A stretch of 52,527 bases of DNA, taken from assembly GCA_016196035.1 (NCBI GenBank), contig JACPYM010000059.1, forward strand, positions 1 to 52,527. Direction: 5' to 3'. Positions within the stretch are counted from its first letter, which is position 1. The number at the start of each line of letters is the position of its first letter. The stretch comes from Acidobacteriota bacterium. GTDB lineage: Bacteria > Acidobacteriota > Blastocatellia > RBC074. The position numbers were made by a program, and so were the translations under genes. The notes below the pieces were generated by a model that saw nothing but the letters and a program-made list of their open reading frames with translations, was not told the origin of the DNA and searched no databases. Of the stretch, positions 34,562 through 44,300 are shown piece by piece.

Positions 34562-35218
34562 ATGACTCAAACGGGCCTCTGTATTCTGTTCTTGCTGATC
34601 TGCGGCGCAACACCGTTGCTCGGGCAAACGCGGGCGAAGTTGCTTGATCCGGCCAAGCTGACCCAGCGCGCGCCCGCACGATTCAACGTGCGGATGGAAA
34701 CCAGCAAAGGCCTCATCGTGATGGAAGTCCAACGCGCGTGGTCGCCGCATGGTGCAGATCGCTTTTACAACCTGGTGCGCGCGGGCTATTACAATCAAGT
34801 GCGCTTTCATCGCGTCATTGCGGGCAAATGGGCGCAGTTCGGCATCAATGGCGATCCGAAAATTGCACGAGCCTGGCGCACACAAACAATCCCTGATGAT
34901 CTGCCCGCCGGCGTCTCGAACCAGCGCGGCACCGTCGCCTTCGCCTTTGCTGTGGCGAATGGTCGCACCACGCAGGTGTTCTTCAATCTGCGCGACAATT
35001 CGGCGACGCACGATAAAGAGCCATTCGTGCCGTTCGGCAAAATTATCCAAGGCTTGGAAGTCGCCGACGCGTTGAATGCCGAATACGGCGAAACGTCGGG
35101 CGGGGGCATCCGTGCGGGCAAGCAAACGCCGTTGTTTGAAGGCGGCAACGACTGGCTGAAACAAAACTTTCCGCGTCTGGATTACATCCTGCGCGCCACC
35201 ATCGTGAAGACCAAATAA
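34562..35218 (+). CDS. Exported cyclophilin-type peptidyl-prolyl isomerase
   Basis: A 218-residue protein with a Sec signal (CILFLLICGATPLLGQ) and a cyclophilin fold: VRMETSKGLIVMEVQ, ADRFYNLVRAGYYNQVRFHRVI, FGINGDP, NQRGTVAFAFA, QVFFNLRDN and PFVPFGKIIQGLEVADAL. The core motif FHRVI is intact; the usual F.QGGDP is here F.INGDP, which weakens but does not rule out isomerase activity. It would speed cis-trans change at prolyl bonds in the periplasm. It sits between the VPS10-type and S9 genes with 6-bp gaps, consistent with a role in peptide processing or folding of the operon's exported products. Confidence 0.85.
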   Translation: MTQTGLCILFLLICGATPLLGQTRAKLLDPAKLTQRAPARFNVRMETSKGLIVMEVQRAWSPHGADRFYNLVRAGYYNQVRFHRVIAGKWAQFGINGDPKIARAWRTQTIPDDLPAGVSNQRGTVAFAFAVANGRTTQVFFNLRDNSATHDKEPFVPFGKIIQGLEVADALNAEYGETSGGGIRAGKQTPLFEGGNDWLKQNFPRLDYILRATIVKTK

Positions 35219-35224
35219 ACGCTT

Positions 35225-37276
35225 ATGAAACTTCTACTCCAATCAGTTTGTCTCGTGCTGACGTTGTTCGCCGCGCCAACGCTCGCGCAAACACGCGGCA
35301 TCACCCCCGAAGATTATTTCGCGTTTGAATCCTTGAGCGACCCGCACCTTTCGCCTGATGGCAAGTTGGTCGCCTATGTCGTAACCAAGGTGGAGCGCGG
35401 GCAGAACCGGCGCAACTCTGCGATTTGGATGGTTGCCGCAGATGGTTCCCGCGCGCCGTGGCCATTCACCACCAGTCCGCAATCGGCTTCGTCGCCGCGT
35501 TGGTCGCCGGATGGCCGCGCGCTCGCGTTCATTTCATCACGCCCAAGCGCGGACGCGAACGCGCAGGAGCAACCGCGTCCGCAGGTGTATGCGCTGTCGC
35601 TCGATGGCGGCGAAGCGCGGCGCGTGACAAATCTCAAGAACGGCGTCAGCGTGTTTCAATGGTCGCCGGAGGGGTCGCGCCTGGTTGTCGTCAGCCGTAG
35701 CGGCCCCAGCGACAATCGGCCTGAAAGCAAAGACCGCAGCGATGTGCGGCATTACAAAAACACGTCGTACAAGTTCAATGACTCCGGCTGGTTCGACGAC
35801 CGGCGCACACACCTGTGGGTCATTGATGTCAAAAGCGGCGTGGCCAAACAAATCACCGAAGGCGACGACTGGAACGATGCCGATCCGCAATGGTCGCCCG
35901 ACGGGACGCGGCTCGCCTTCGTTTCGAACCGCACTGGCAAAGAGTATGAGCAGAATCGCAACAGCGATGTTTGGGTCATCTCTGCTGAAGGCGGCGCGCT
36001 CACCAAAATTTCCGACCACGCCGAAGCCGACAACAGCCCGCGCTGGTCGCCCGATGGCAAGACCATCGCTTTCACCGGCACGACGCGCGAGCGCGAGCAT
36101 CCCAAAATCTGGCTCGCTCCGGCAACGGGCGGCGCGGCTTCTACACTCGCAGCCAACGGGCTTGATCTGATTCCCACCGGCCTGGAATGGTCGCCAATGA
36201 CTGGCGATGGACGCGCGCTGTTTTTTGAGACGGGCGTGAAAGGCGAATATCACTTGTTCCGCGTTGATCTGGCGACGAAAGCCATTGCCCAGGTCACGAC
36301 AGGCGCGCGGGCCGTGCGCGCCGTGGATTTCAGCAAAGGCGCGCTGGCTTACACCGTGAATGATTTCAAGCACCTCGATGATCTGTTCATCAGCGATCTC
36401 AACGGCAAAAACGAACGCCAGCTCACGCATCTGAATCAAGCTTTGTGGCAGCAGTTGCAATTGGCCGATGTCGAACGCTTCAGCTACAAGAGCGCCGACA
36501 ACTGGGACGTAGACGGCTTCATCGTCAAGCCGATCAATTATCAGGAAGGTGAAAAATATCCGCTCATTCTCAACGTTCATGGCGGCCCGGCGGGGCAATA
36601 CGGCGTGGATTGGTTTCATGAGTTTCAGGTCTACGCGGCCAAAGGCTACGGCGTGCTGTACACAAACCCGCGCGGCTCGACGGGCTACGGCGAAAAGTTC
36701 GAGCGCGGCATCTTTGGCGAATGGGGCGGCAAGGATTATCAGGACGTGATGAACGGCTTGGACGCGGCGCTCAAACGTTATGCGTGGATTGATGCCGACA
36801 AGCTGGGCGTGACCGGCGGCAGCTATGGCGGCTTTATGACGAACTGGATTGTCGGCCACACCGACCGCTTCAAAGCGGCAGTGACGTTGCGCAGCGTCGT
36901 CAACTTCGTCTCTGACGAGGGCACGCGCGACGGCGCGTATGGGCACAAGGACGATTTCGGCGGCGACCTGTTTGAGAAGTTCGATCTGTACTGGGAGCGC
37001 TCGCCGTTGAAATACGCGAAGAACGTCAAAACGCCGACGTTGATTTTGCATTCGGACAACGATTTCCGCGTGCCGTTGGAACAAGGCGAGCAATGGTTCC
37101 GCGCGTTGAAGCATTACGGCGTGACGACCGAGATCGTGATGTTCCCGCGCGAGAATCACAACCTGACGCGCACGGGCGAGCCGAAGCATCTGGTCGAAAG
37201 CCTGAATTGGCAGCTATACTGGTTTGCGCGTTTCATTGACGGCAATGCGGCAGCGCTTCCACCCGACCTGAAATAA
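35225..37276 (+). CDS. Exported S9 family serine peptidase (acylaminoacyl/prolyl oligopeptidase type)
   Basis: A 683-residue protein with a Sec signal (LVLTLFAAPTLAQ), an N-terminal propeller with TolB-like repeats (ARWSPDG, PQWSPDGTRLAFVSNR, PRWSPDGKTIAFTG) and a C-terminal alpha/beta hydrolase. The triad is Ser533 in GGSYGGF, Asp613 in HSDNDFRVP and His645 in ENHNL. It would cleave short peptides from the N-terminus, acting after or beside the M24 aminopeptidase encoded by the same operon. ATG 35225 lies 6 bp after the cyclophilin stop. Confidence 0.92.
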   Translation: MKLLLQSVCLVLTLFAAPTLAQTRGITPEDYFAFESLSDPHLSPDGKLVAYVVTKVERGQNRRNSAIWMVAADGSRAPWPFTTSPQSASSPRWSPDGRALAFISSRPSADANAQEQPRPQVYALSLDGGEARRVTNLKNGVSVFQWSPEGSRLVVVSRSGPSDNRPESKDRSDVRHYKNTSYKFNDSGWFDDRRTHLWVIDVKSGVAKQITEGDDWNDADPQWSPDGTRLAFVSNRTGKEYEQNRNSDVWVISAEGGALTKISDHAEADNSPRWSPDGKTIAFTGTTREREHPKIWLAPATGGAASTLAANGLDLIPTGLEWSPMTGDGRALFFETGVKGEYHLFRVDLATKAIAQVTTGARAVRAVDFSKGALAYTVNDFKHLDDLFISDLNGKNERQLTHLNQALWQQLQLADVERFSYKSADNWDVDGFIVKPINYQEGEKYPLILNVHGGPAGQYGVDWFHEFQVYAAKGYGVLYTNPRGSTGYGEKFERGIFGEWGGKDYQDVMNGLDAALKRYAWIDADKLGVTGGSYGGFMTNWIVGHTDRFKAAVTLRSVVNFVSDEGTRDGAYGHKDDFGGDLFEKFDLYWERSPLKYAKNVKTPTLILHSDNDFRVPLEQGEQWFRALKHYGVTTEIVMFPRENHNLTRTGEPKHLVESLNWQLYWFARFIDGNAAALPPDLK

Positions 37277-37427
37277 CGCATCCGCCTACGGCTACGGAGC
37301 GGTTGCGGATGAGCGAAAAACAAAAGCAAAAAAACATCAGTAGCTAAGCGAATGAGCAAAAGTTTTTGGAGCAAAGAGCCGGCAAGGGACTGTGAGCAGA
37401 GGAAGAAGAAGCCAAGTTGAGCCGCCT

Positions 37428-37469
37428 CATTCCCTTGCCCCCACTCCTTTGTCTCCATTCCTTTGTCCG
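37428..37469. repeat. 14/7-bp periodic array (element H6)
   Basis: Three 14-bp units, CATTCCCTTGCCCC, CACTCCTTTGTCTC and CATTCCTTTGTCCG, each made of two related heptamers. The left flank (about 37364-37400) has purine-rich partial complements such as GCAAGGGA. Confidence 0.65.
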
Positions 37470-37560
37470 TCGCGTTTTTCAAAAGTTTTTTGGCGCTTCA
37501 CTTAGTCAAGCTGGACGGCCGTAGTTCGGATGGCAACACGCATCCGGCATTGACCACCCT

Positions 37561-37587
37561 CGCCGCAGGCTCACGTTGCCTGCGGCG
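37561..37587 (+). promoter_or_regulatory. GC-rich hairpin in the TonB-receptor leader
   Basis: A perfect 10-bp stem CGCCGCAGGC / GCCTGCGGCG with a 7-base loop ends about 12 bp before the AAGGAG ribosome site. It has no T-run, so it is more likely an mRNA-stabilising or translation-control hairpin than a terminator. Confidence 0.45.
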
Positions 37588-37610
37588 CCACCCCAATAAG
37601 GAGTTTCACC

Positions 37611-40600
37611 ATGAAAAACCGATTTAGGTCACTCGCGTTAGCGGCGCTCATGCTGAGCCTGCTGGCGATCAGCGCGTTCGCGCAAGTCACAGGCCGCATC
37701 AACGGCACGGTGACCGATCAAGCCGGCGCGGCCGTGCCCGGCGCTAGCATCGAATTGATGCTGCCCGGCGGCAGCCGCGCGGTCATTAACGCCGTCACCA
37801 CCAGCGAAGGTCTGTTCAATCTGGCGGGGGTGCCCGCCGGCGCTTACGAATTGGTTATCATCGCGCAAGGTTACAAGAAGCGCGTGATACAGGAAGTCAT
37901 CGTGCGCCCCAACCAGGAATTGGCGCTTTCCACATTTCAATTGGAGGTCGGGCAATTGAGCGAGACGGTGCAAGTCACCGAATCGCAGTCCGTGCAAACT
38001 TCCAACGCCGAGGTTTCCCTGAACATCACCAAAAACCAGATTCGGGAATTGCCCGTGCTGGGGCGCAGCCCGCAGGCTTTTGTCACAACCCAAGCGGGCG
38101 TCGGCAATGGCCGCGGCTCGGCGACGATCAACGGCCAGCGCACCTCGTTCACCAACGTCACGCTCGACGGCATCAACATTCAGGACAACTTCATCCGCAC
38201 CAACGCGGTGGATTTTTCGCCCAACGTCTTGTTGCTCGATCAGGTCGCCGAAGTCACGCTTACGACCTCCAACAGCAGTTCGTTGGCGGGCGGCGGCGCG
38301 TCGCAAATTTCCTTTGTCACGCCGTCGGGGACGAATCAATTTCATGGTTCGGGTTACTGGCAGAATCGCAACAGCGCGGTGGCGGCCAACACCTGGTTCA
38401 ACAACCGCGACGGCATTGCCAAGCCCTTTCTCAATGCCAACTGGATCGGCGCCACCATTGGCGGCCCGGTCATCAAAGACAAGCTGCTTTTCTATTTCAA
38501 TTACGAAGCATACCGCCTGCGTCAGCAAACGGCGGCCAATCGCGCCATCCTGACCGCCGACGCGCGCAATGGCATCTTCACTTATCAGGACGGGACGGGC
38601 GCGGTGAAGAAGGTCAACATCCTGCAAACGCTGGGGCTGTCTGCCGACCCGGCGACCGCCGCCATCATCGCCAAGATTCCGACGCCGGATAAGATCAACA
38701 ACTATCGCACCGGCGACAGCAGCGAGACGCTGTTGCGCAACACCGCCGGTTACTCCTTCAACATCCAGAACAACCGCACACAGGATCATTACACGGCCAA
38801 GGTGGATTACAACCTTTCGACCAAACACGCAATCCAGGGCAGCTATGTCTTCAACAGCGACATCATTGACCGCCCCGATCAGTCGAACGATTACGACACC
38901 AAACCGAAGGTCATCAACGACGACATCTCTAAACTCTTTTCAGTCGGCTGGCGCTGGAATCCGACCTCGAAGTTCACCAACGAACTGCGCGGCGGTTTCA
39001 ACATCGCGCCGGTGATCTTTGCGACTTCGGAACAGTTCGGCAGTTCGATCATCGGCATCGCGGGCGGACTGTTCGGCAATCCGCTGAACACCTTTCGCTT
39101 GCAAGGGCGCAATCCGCGCACCTACAACCTCTTTGACAATGCCTCTTATGTGATGGGCAAACACACGCTGCAATTCGGCTATTACAGCCAGCGCGTCTAT
39201 GTCGAAAACTACAACGAAGGCGGCATCACGCCGACCGTCACCTTGGGCATCGGCACGGGCAATCAGGGGCTGACCACGCAATTGCCAGGCGCCAGTTCGA
39301 CCGATCTGACCGCCGCCAACAACCTGCTGGCGAATTTGGCGGGCTATTACACCAGCTATACGCAAACCTTCAATGTCAAAGACCGCACCGCCGGTTTTGT
39401 CAAAGGCGCGTTGACGCGGCGCAACCTGACCTTTCACAACTATGCGGGCTATTTGACCGATTCGTGGAAGGTGAAACCGCGCCTGACGGCGACGCTGTGG
39501 TTGCGGTACGACTACTTCACACCGGTTGACGAAGTTGACGGGCTGGCGCTGTTGCCGGTGCTGAATGGCACGGTACTCAATACATTGCGTTCCAACTCGA
39601 CGCTCGATTTCGCGGGCAACGCCGTGAATCGTCCGTTTTATAGCTCTGACCGCAACAACTTCGCGCCGAACATCGGCTTGGCGTGGGATCTGTTCGGCAA
39701 CGGCAAGACGGCGTTGCGCGCCGGTTACAGCGTCAATCACGTGAATGACGAATTCGTGATCGCGCTCAATGCTTATGTCGGCGGGAACGCCGGGCTGGCC
39801 CAGACGGTCACCGGCTCCGGCCTGACGGGACGCCTCACGGCGAACGGAGCGCCAACGATCAACACCCCGGCCTTCAAAGTGCCGCGCACTTTCCAGGACA
39901 ACAACCTGCTCAATTCGTCCACCAACTTCTCGATTCCCGATCCGAATTTGCGCACGCCTTATGTCCAGCAATGGAATATCGGCATCCAGCATGAATGGCA
40001 CAAGATCGTTTTCGACGCGCGCTATGTCGGCAATCACGGCGTCAAATTGCTGCGCGGCATTGACCAGAATCAGGTGCTGGTCTCGCCCGAATTCCTGGCC
40101 GATTTCCGCCGCGCGCAAAGCAACGGCAATTTGTCGCGCGCGGCCACGGGCGTCTTCAATCCGGCCTACAACGCGGCCATCGCCGGCAGCCAGCAATTGA
40201 CGGTGTTGCCGCTGTTGCCGACGGGCGGCCAGTTGACCAACACCACGATTCGCACGTTGATAGATCAAGGCCAGGTCGGCGAATTGGCTTCGAACTATCA
40301 AGTCACGCGCACGAACGGAACCGTCAACTTCTTTCCCAATCCATTTGGGCTGGCGACCAACGTGCTGAGCAACTACAGCCATTCGCAATACAACGCGCTG
40401 CAAATGGACATGCGCGGGCGCTTGCGCGACTTGACCTTCCAAGTCAATTACACCTGGTCGAAGGTGTTGTCAGACGCGGCCGCCGGTTCTGAGAACGCCT
40501 TCCAGAATCGCAACGAAGCCTTCCTGGATTTTGCCAACCCCCGCATCGAACGCGCCCGCGCGCCGTTTGATCTGTCGCACGTCATCAAGGGCAACTTTGT

Positions 40601-41189
40601 CTATCAACTACCCGCCGGCAAGGGGCATTGGTTCAACTTCAAGCCGTTGGAGCGCGCGCTGTCCGGCTGGCAGATCAGCAGCATTTTCATCAAGGAATCG
40701 GGCGCGCCTTTCTCTGTGTTGAGCGGGCGCGGCACGCTCAATCGCAGCGGCCAATCGGGCACCAACACGGCCAGCAGCAGTTTGACGAATGCGCAACTGT
40801 TCGAGGGCTTCCAGGTGCGTATCGCCTCGAACGGCCCGTATTTCGTGCCGGCTTCGTGGCTGGGCAGCGATGGGCGCGCGGTGGCGGCGGACGGTTCAGC
40901 CGCCTTCAATGGGCAGGTTTTCTCCCAGCCCGGCGCGGGCACGCTCGGTCAGTTGCAACGCCGCATGTTCAGCGCACCCTGGGTCTTCAACGCCGACTTT
41001 GCGCTGAGCAAGACGACGAAAATCAAGGAAGGCCACACGCTTGTGCTGCGCATGGAATCCACCAACATCTTCAATCATCCAACGTGGAGCGTGGGCGACC
41101 AGACGGTCACCTCGACCAGCTTTGGCAGAATCACCGGCACGTTCTTCGGGCGACGGGTAATCCAGTTCAGCCTGCATTACCGCTTCTGA
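37611..41189 (+). CDS. Oar-type TonB-dependent outer-membrane receptor
   Basis: A 1192-residue outer-membrane protein. Signal peptide to AFA-Q25, a carboxypeptidase-regulatory-like beta domain (INGTVTDQAGAAVPGASIELM, residues ~28-108), a plug (NQIRELPVLGRSPQAFVTTQAG, GRGSATINGQRTSFTNVTLDGINIQDNF, residues ~120-230) and a long beta-barrel ending in Tyr-Arg-Phe, the expected aromatic C-terminus. Such receptors import large nutrients, often peptides, proteins or glycans, using TonB energy. No TonB-ExbBD genes are nearby. Its position between the S9 operon and the second VPS10-type gene supports a role in uptake linked to exported protein or glycan degradation. Confidence 0.9.
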   Translation: MKNRFRSLALAALMLSLLAISAFAQVTGRINGTVTDQAGAAVPGASIELMLPGGSRAVINAVTTSEGLFNLAGVPAGAYELVIIAQGYKKRVIQEVIVRPNQELALSTFQLEVGQLSETVQVTESQSVQTSNAEVSLNITKNQIRELPVLGRSPQAFVTTQAGVGNGRGSATINGQRTSFTNVTLDGINIQDNFIRTNAVDFSPNVLLLDQVAEVTLTTSNSSSLAGGGASQISFVTPSGTNQFHGSGYWQNRNSAVAANTWFNNRDGIAKPFLNANWIGATIGGPVIKDKLLFYFNYEAYRLRQQTAANRAILTADARNGIFTYQDGTGAVKKVNILQTLGLSADPATAAIIAKIPTPDKINNYRTGDSSETLLRNTAGYSFNIQNNRTQDHYTAKVDYNLSTKHAIQGSYVFNSDIIDRPDQSNDYDTKPKVINDDISKLFSVGWRWNPTSKFTNELRGGFNIAPVIFATSEQFGSSIIGIAGGLFGNPLNTFRLQGRNPRTYNLFDNASYVMGKHTLQFGYYSQRVYVENYNEGGITPTVTLGIGTGNQGLTTQLPGASSTDLTAANNLLANLAGYYTSYTQTFNVKDRTAGFVKGALTRRNLTFHNYAGYLTDSWKVKPRLTATLWLRYDYFTPVDEVDGLALLPVLNGTVLNTLRSNSTLDFAGNAVNRPFYSSDRNNFAPNIGLAWDLFGNGKTALRAGYSVNHVNDEFVIALNAYVGGNAGLAQTVTGSGLTGRLTANGAPTINTPAFKVPRTFQDNNLLNSSTNFSIPDPNLRTPYVQQWNIGIQHEWHKIVFDARYVGNHGVKLLRGIDQNQVLVSPEFLADFRRAQSNGNLSRAATGVFNPAYNAAIAGSQQLTVLPLLPTGGQLTNTTIRTLIDQGQVGELASNYQVTRTNGTVNFFPNPFGLATNVLSNYSHSQYNALQMDMRGRLRDLTFQVNYTWSKVLSDAAAGSENAFQNRNEAFLDFANPRIERARAPFDLSHVIKGNFVYQLPAGKGHWFNFKPLERALSGWQISSIFIKESGAPFSVLSGRGTLNRSGQSGTNTASSSLTNAQLFEGFQVRIASNGPYFVPASWLGSDGRAVAADGSAAFNGQVFSQPGAGTLGQLQRRMFSAPWVFNADFALSKTTKIKEGHTLVLRMESTNIFNHPTWSVGDQTVTSTSFGRITGTFFGRRVIQFSLHYRF

Positions 41190-41358
41190 TTTTTGCTGGC
41201 TGGTGATTGACGTTTGCCTGCGAACGCCGCCGTCGTTCGCAGGCATTGTTTTATACGGCGGCAAGTGGCGGTTGGCTGTCACCGAATCAATTGCCGCAGA
41301 GTCAGGCAAAATACGCCGCCTTCCGCGCGGCGTCCATCACTCTCACAGGTACCAATCT

Positions 41359-44300
41359 ATGAATACGCGCTTCCGCATTTTGCTTCTCACTTTCGTCACA
41401 ATGCTTGGACTGGCCGCTGCCGGCGCGCAACTCAACGCGCAACGCGGCGGCGGTCAAGCACCCCAAACCCAACAACAAATCGAAATGACCGACGGCCCGA
41501 CCGTCATCAACGGCGTAGACGTGAGCCGCCTGCAATTCCGCTATGTCGGCCCCCCAGGCAACCGCGTCTCCGCCGTCGTCAGCCCGCCCGGCAACAAGCA
41601 GGTCTATTACGCGGGCGCGGCGTCGGGCGGCATCTTCAAATCCATTGACGGCGGCGTGGTGTGGAAGCCCGTCTTCGACAAGCAGAAATCGCAATCCATT
41701 GGTGCGCTGGCGATTGCCCCGTCGAATCAAGACATTGTGTGGGCAGGCACGGGCGAGAGTTGGGTGCGCAGCGGCATCTCCATCGGCGATGGCGTCTATA
41801 AATCCACCGATGGCGGCGCGACGTGGCAGCGGATGGGTTTGGAAGCGACGGGGCGCGTCTCGCGCGTCATTATTCATCCGACCAATCCTGACATCGTTTA
41901 TGTCGGCGCGGTCGGGCACGGCTACGGCCCGCAAAAAGAGCGCGGCGTCTATCGCACGAAAGACGGCGGTAAGACTTGGGAGCAGACGCTCTTCGTCAAC
42001 GAAAACACGGGCGTGTCGGAGCTGGCGCTGGATCCGTCGAATCCGAACATCCTGTTTGCCGGGACGTGGGAATTCGTGATTACCACCTGGGGCAAATACA
42101 GCGGCGGGCCGGGCAGCGGCGTCTTCAAATCAACCGATGGTGGCACGACGTGGAAACGGCTGACACCTGCGCAGGGCTTGCCCGAATCGCCGCTCGGCAA
42201 AATCGCGGTTTCGATTGCGCCGAGCAATCCGCAACGTATTTATGCGTTGATCGAAACGGGCTGGAACGGCAAAGGCTCGCTCTGGCGTTCGGAAGACGGC
42301 GGCGAGCAGTGGAAGGTCGTCAATTACAGCCACATCCTGGCCGAGCGTCCGCACTATTACACGCGCATGCTCATCTCACCGAAGAATCAGGACGAAGTTT
42401 ATTTCCCGAACAATTCGATGGTCGTTTCGATGGATGGCGGGCAGACGGCGCGCACGATTCCGTGGGGCGGCGACAATCACGATATGTGGGCTGACCCGAC
42501 GGACGCCGACCGCATGATGATCGGCAATGACGGCGGCGTGATGATCACCACCAATCACGGCCAGCAATGGCAGCGCGTCGTGTTGCCCGTCGCGCAGATG
42601 TATCACGTCGCCGCCGACAACGCTGTGCCTTATGGCTTGCACGGCAGCGAGCAGGACAAGTCTTCGATGCGCGGCGCGGGCGCAAGCCTGGGCGGCAACA
42701 TTACGTGGCAGCGCACGGCGGGTTGCGAATCGGGCTTCTCGATTCCCGATCCGAAAAATCCGAACATCATTTGGGGGACTTGTTATGCGGGCGGCGTTGA
42801 GCGTTACGACGTGCGCACAGGCGTGACGCGCTCGGTGGATGTGTGGCCGGAGAAGTTTCTAGACGCGCCCGCCATTGATTCCAAGTACCGTTGGAACTGG
42901 ACGCACGTCGTTTACATCTCGCCGCACGACAGCAACACCGTCTACGTCGCCAGCCAGTTTCTGCACGTCACGACGAACGCCGGGCAGAGTTGGAAAATCA
43001 TCAGCCCCGACCTGACGACCGACGACAAGAGCAAGCAAGGCCCATCCGGCGGACTCACGCACGACAATCTCGGCGTCGAAGAAGCCTGCACGATCTTTGC
43101 GCTGGCCGAAGCGCCGCAGGAAAAAGGCGTGCTGTGGATCGGCTCGAACGACGGCCTCGTCAGTCTCTCGCGCGACGGCGGCAAGACCTGGCAGAAAGAT
43201 TTGACGGCCAAAGTGCCAAGCTCATTGAAATGGGGTTCGATCAACAACATCGAAGCCTCGCGTCACGCCAAAGGCACGGCTTACATTTCAGTAGACGGCC
43301 ATCAGGTCAACAACCGCGACCCGTACATTTACAAGACGACCGATTACGGCAAGACGTGGAAGGCGCTCGGCGGCGGCATTCCCAAGTCGGTGTTCAGCTA
43401 CGTGCGCGTCGTGCGCGAAGACCCGAAAGTGCCGGGCTTGCTCTACGCCGGAACCGAGAACGGGCTGTATGTTTCGCACGACGACGGCACGACGTGGCAG
43501 CCGTTGCAACTCAATTTGCCGCACGTCGGCATCTCGTGGATCGAGATTCAACCGGCATATAACGACCTGGTGATTGCGACCTCTGGACGCGGCTTTTACA
43601 TCCTCGACGACCTGACGCCGATTCAAAAAGCGAAGCCGGAAATTAACAACGCCGTAGCGACATTGTTTGAGCCGCGCGCGACCTATCGGCTGATTTCGCG
43701 CCCGCCTGGTTTTACGAGCACGCCGATTGGTTTTGGCGGATTTGGCGGCGGCGGGTTTGGTGGTGGTGGATTTGGTGGTGAAGGTGGCGGCGCTGAAGCT
43801 GCGGCTCCGGCGGGCGGTGCTGGCGGCGGGCGTCCAGGCGGTGCTGCGCCAGGCGGTGCGGCGGCTCCCGGTGGTGCTGCGCCAGGCGGACGCGGTGGCG
43901 GCGCTGGACAACAAGGTGGCGGCGGTGGCGGACGCGGCGGTGGTGCGCCCGTCAATCCGGCAACCGCAGGCGGCGGCACGGCGGGCGAAGTCATTCGCAA
44001 CTTCCCGACGGGCGCGTACCTGCAATACTTCCTGAAAAGCGCGGGGCCGGTGACGCTCACGATCACCAGCGCCGAAGGCCGTTTCGTCAACAAGCTCACC
44101 GCGAACGGGCAAGCAGGCATGAACAACTTGAGTTGGAATCTGCGTTATGCGCAAGGCCCGCGCGCCGTCGAGTTGCGCACTACGCCTGCGAGCTATCCGC
44201 AAGTCTGGCAGGAGCCGCGCTTTCAGGGACGCCAAACGCGCGCCGTCGTGCATTACGGCATTCAACCGCCCGCGCAACCCGTGGTGGCCGGCCCTGGCCT

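Larger units (their letters stand above)
37277..37610. other. 334-bp gap with heptamer element and leader hairpin
   Basis: Between the S9 gene and the TonB receptor gene. It contains GCATCCGC paired with GCGGATG just after the S9 stop, the 14/7-bp periodic element H6 at 37428-37469 and a hairpin at 37561-37587. No coding frame. Confidence 0.5.

Noticed and set aside
32252-35164. A 970-codon minus-strand frame across the VPS10-type and cyclophilin genes
   Set aside because: It is antisense to genes with clear families and signal peptides, has no recognisable protein features, and reflects GC-rich third-position bias.
35537-37189. A 550-codon minus-strand frame antisense to the S9 peptidase
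   Set aside because: The plus-strand gene has an intact catalytic triad and operon spacing; the antisense product shows no domain pattern.
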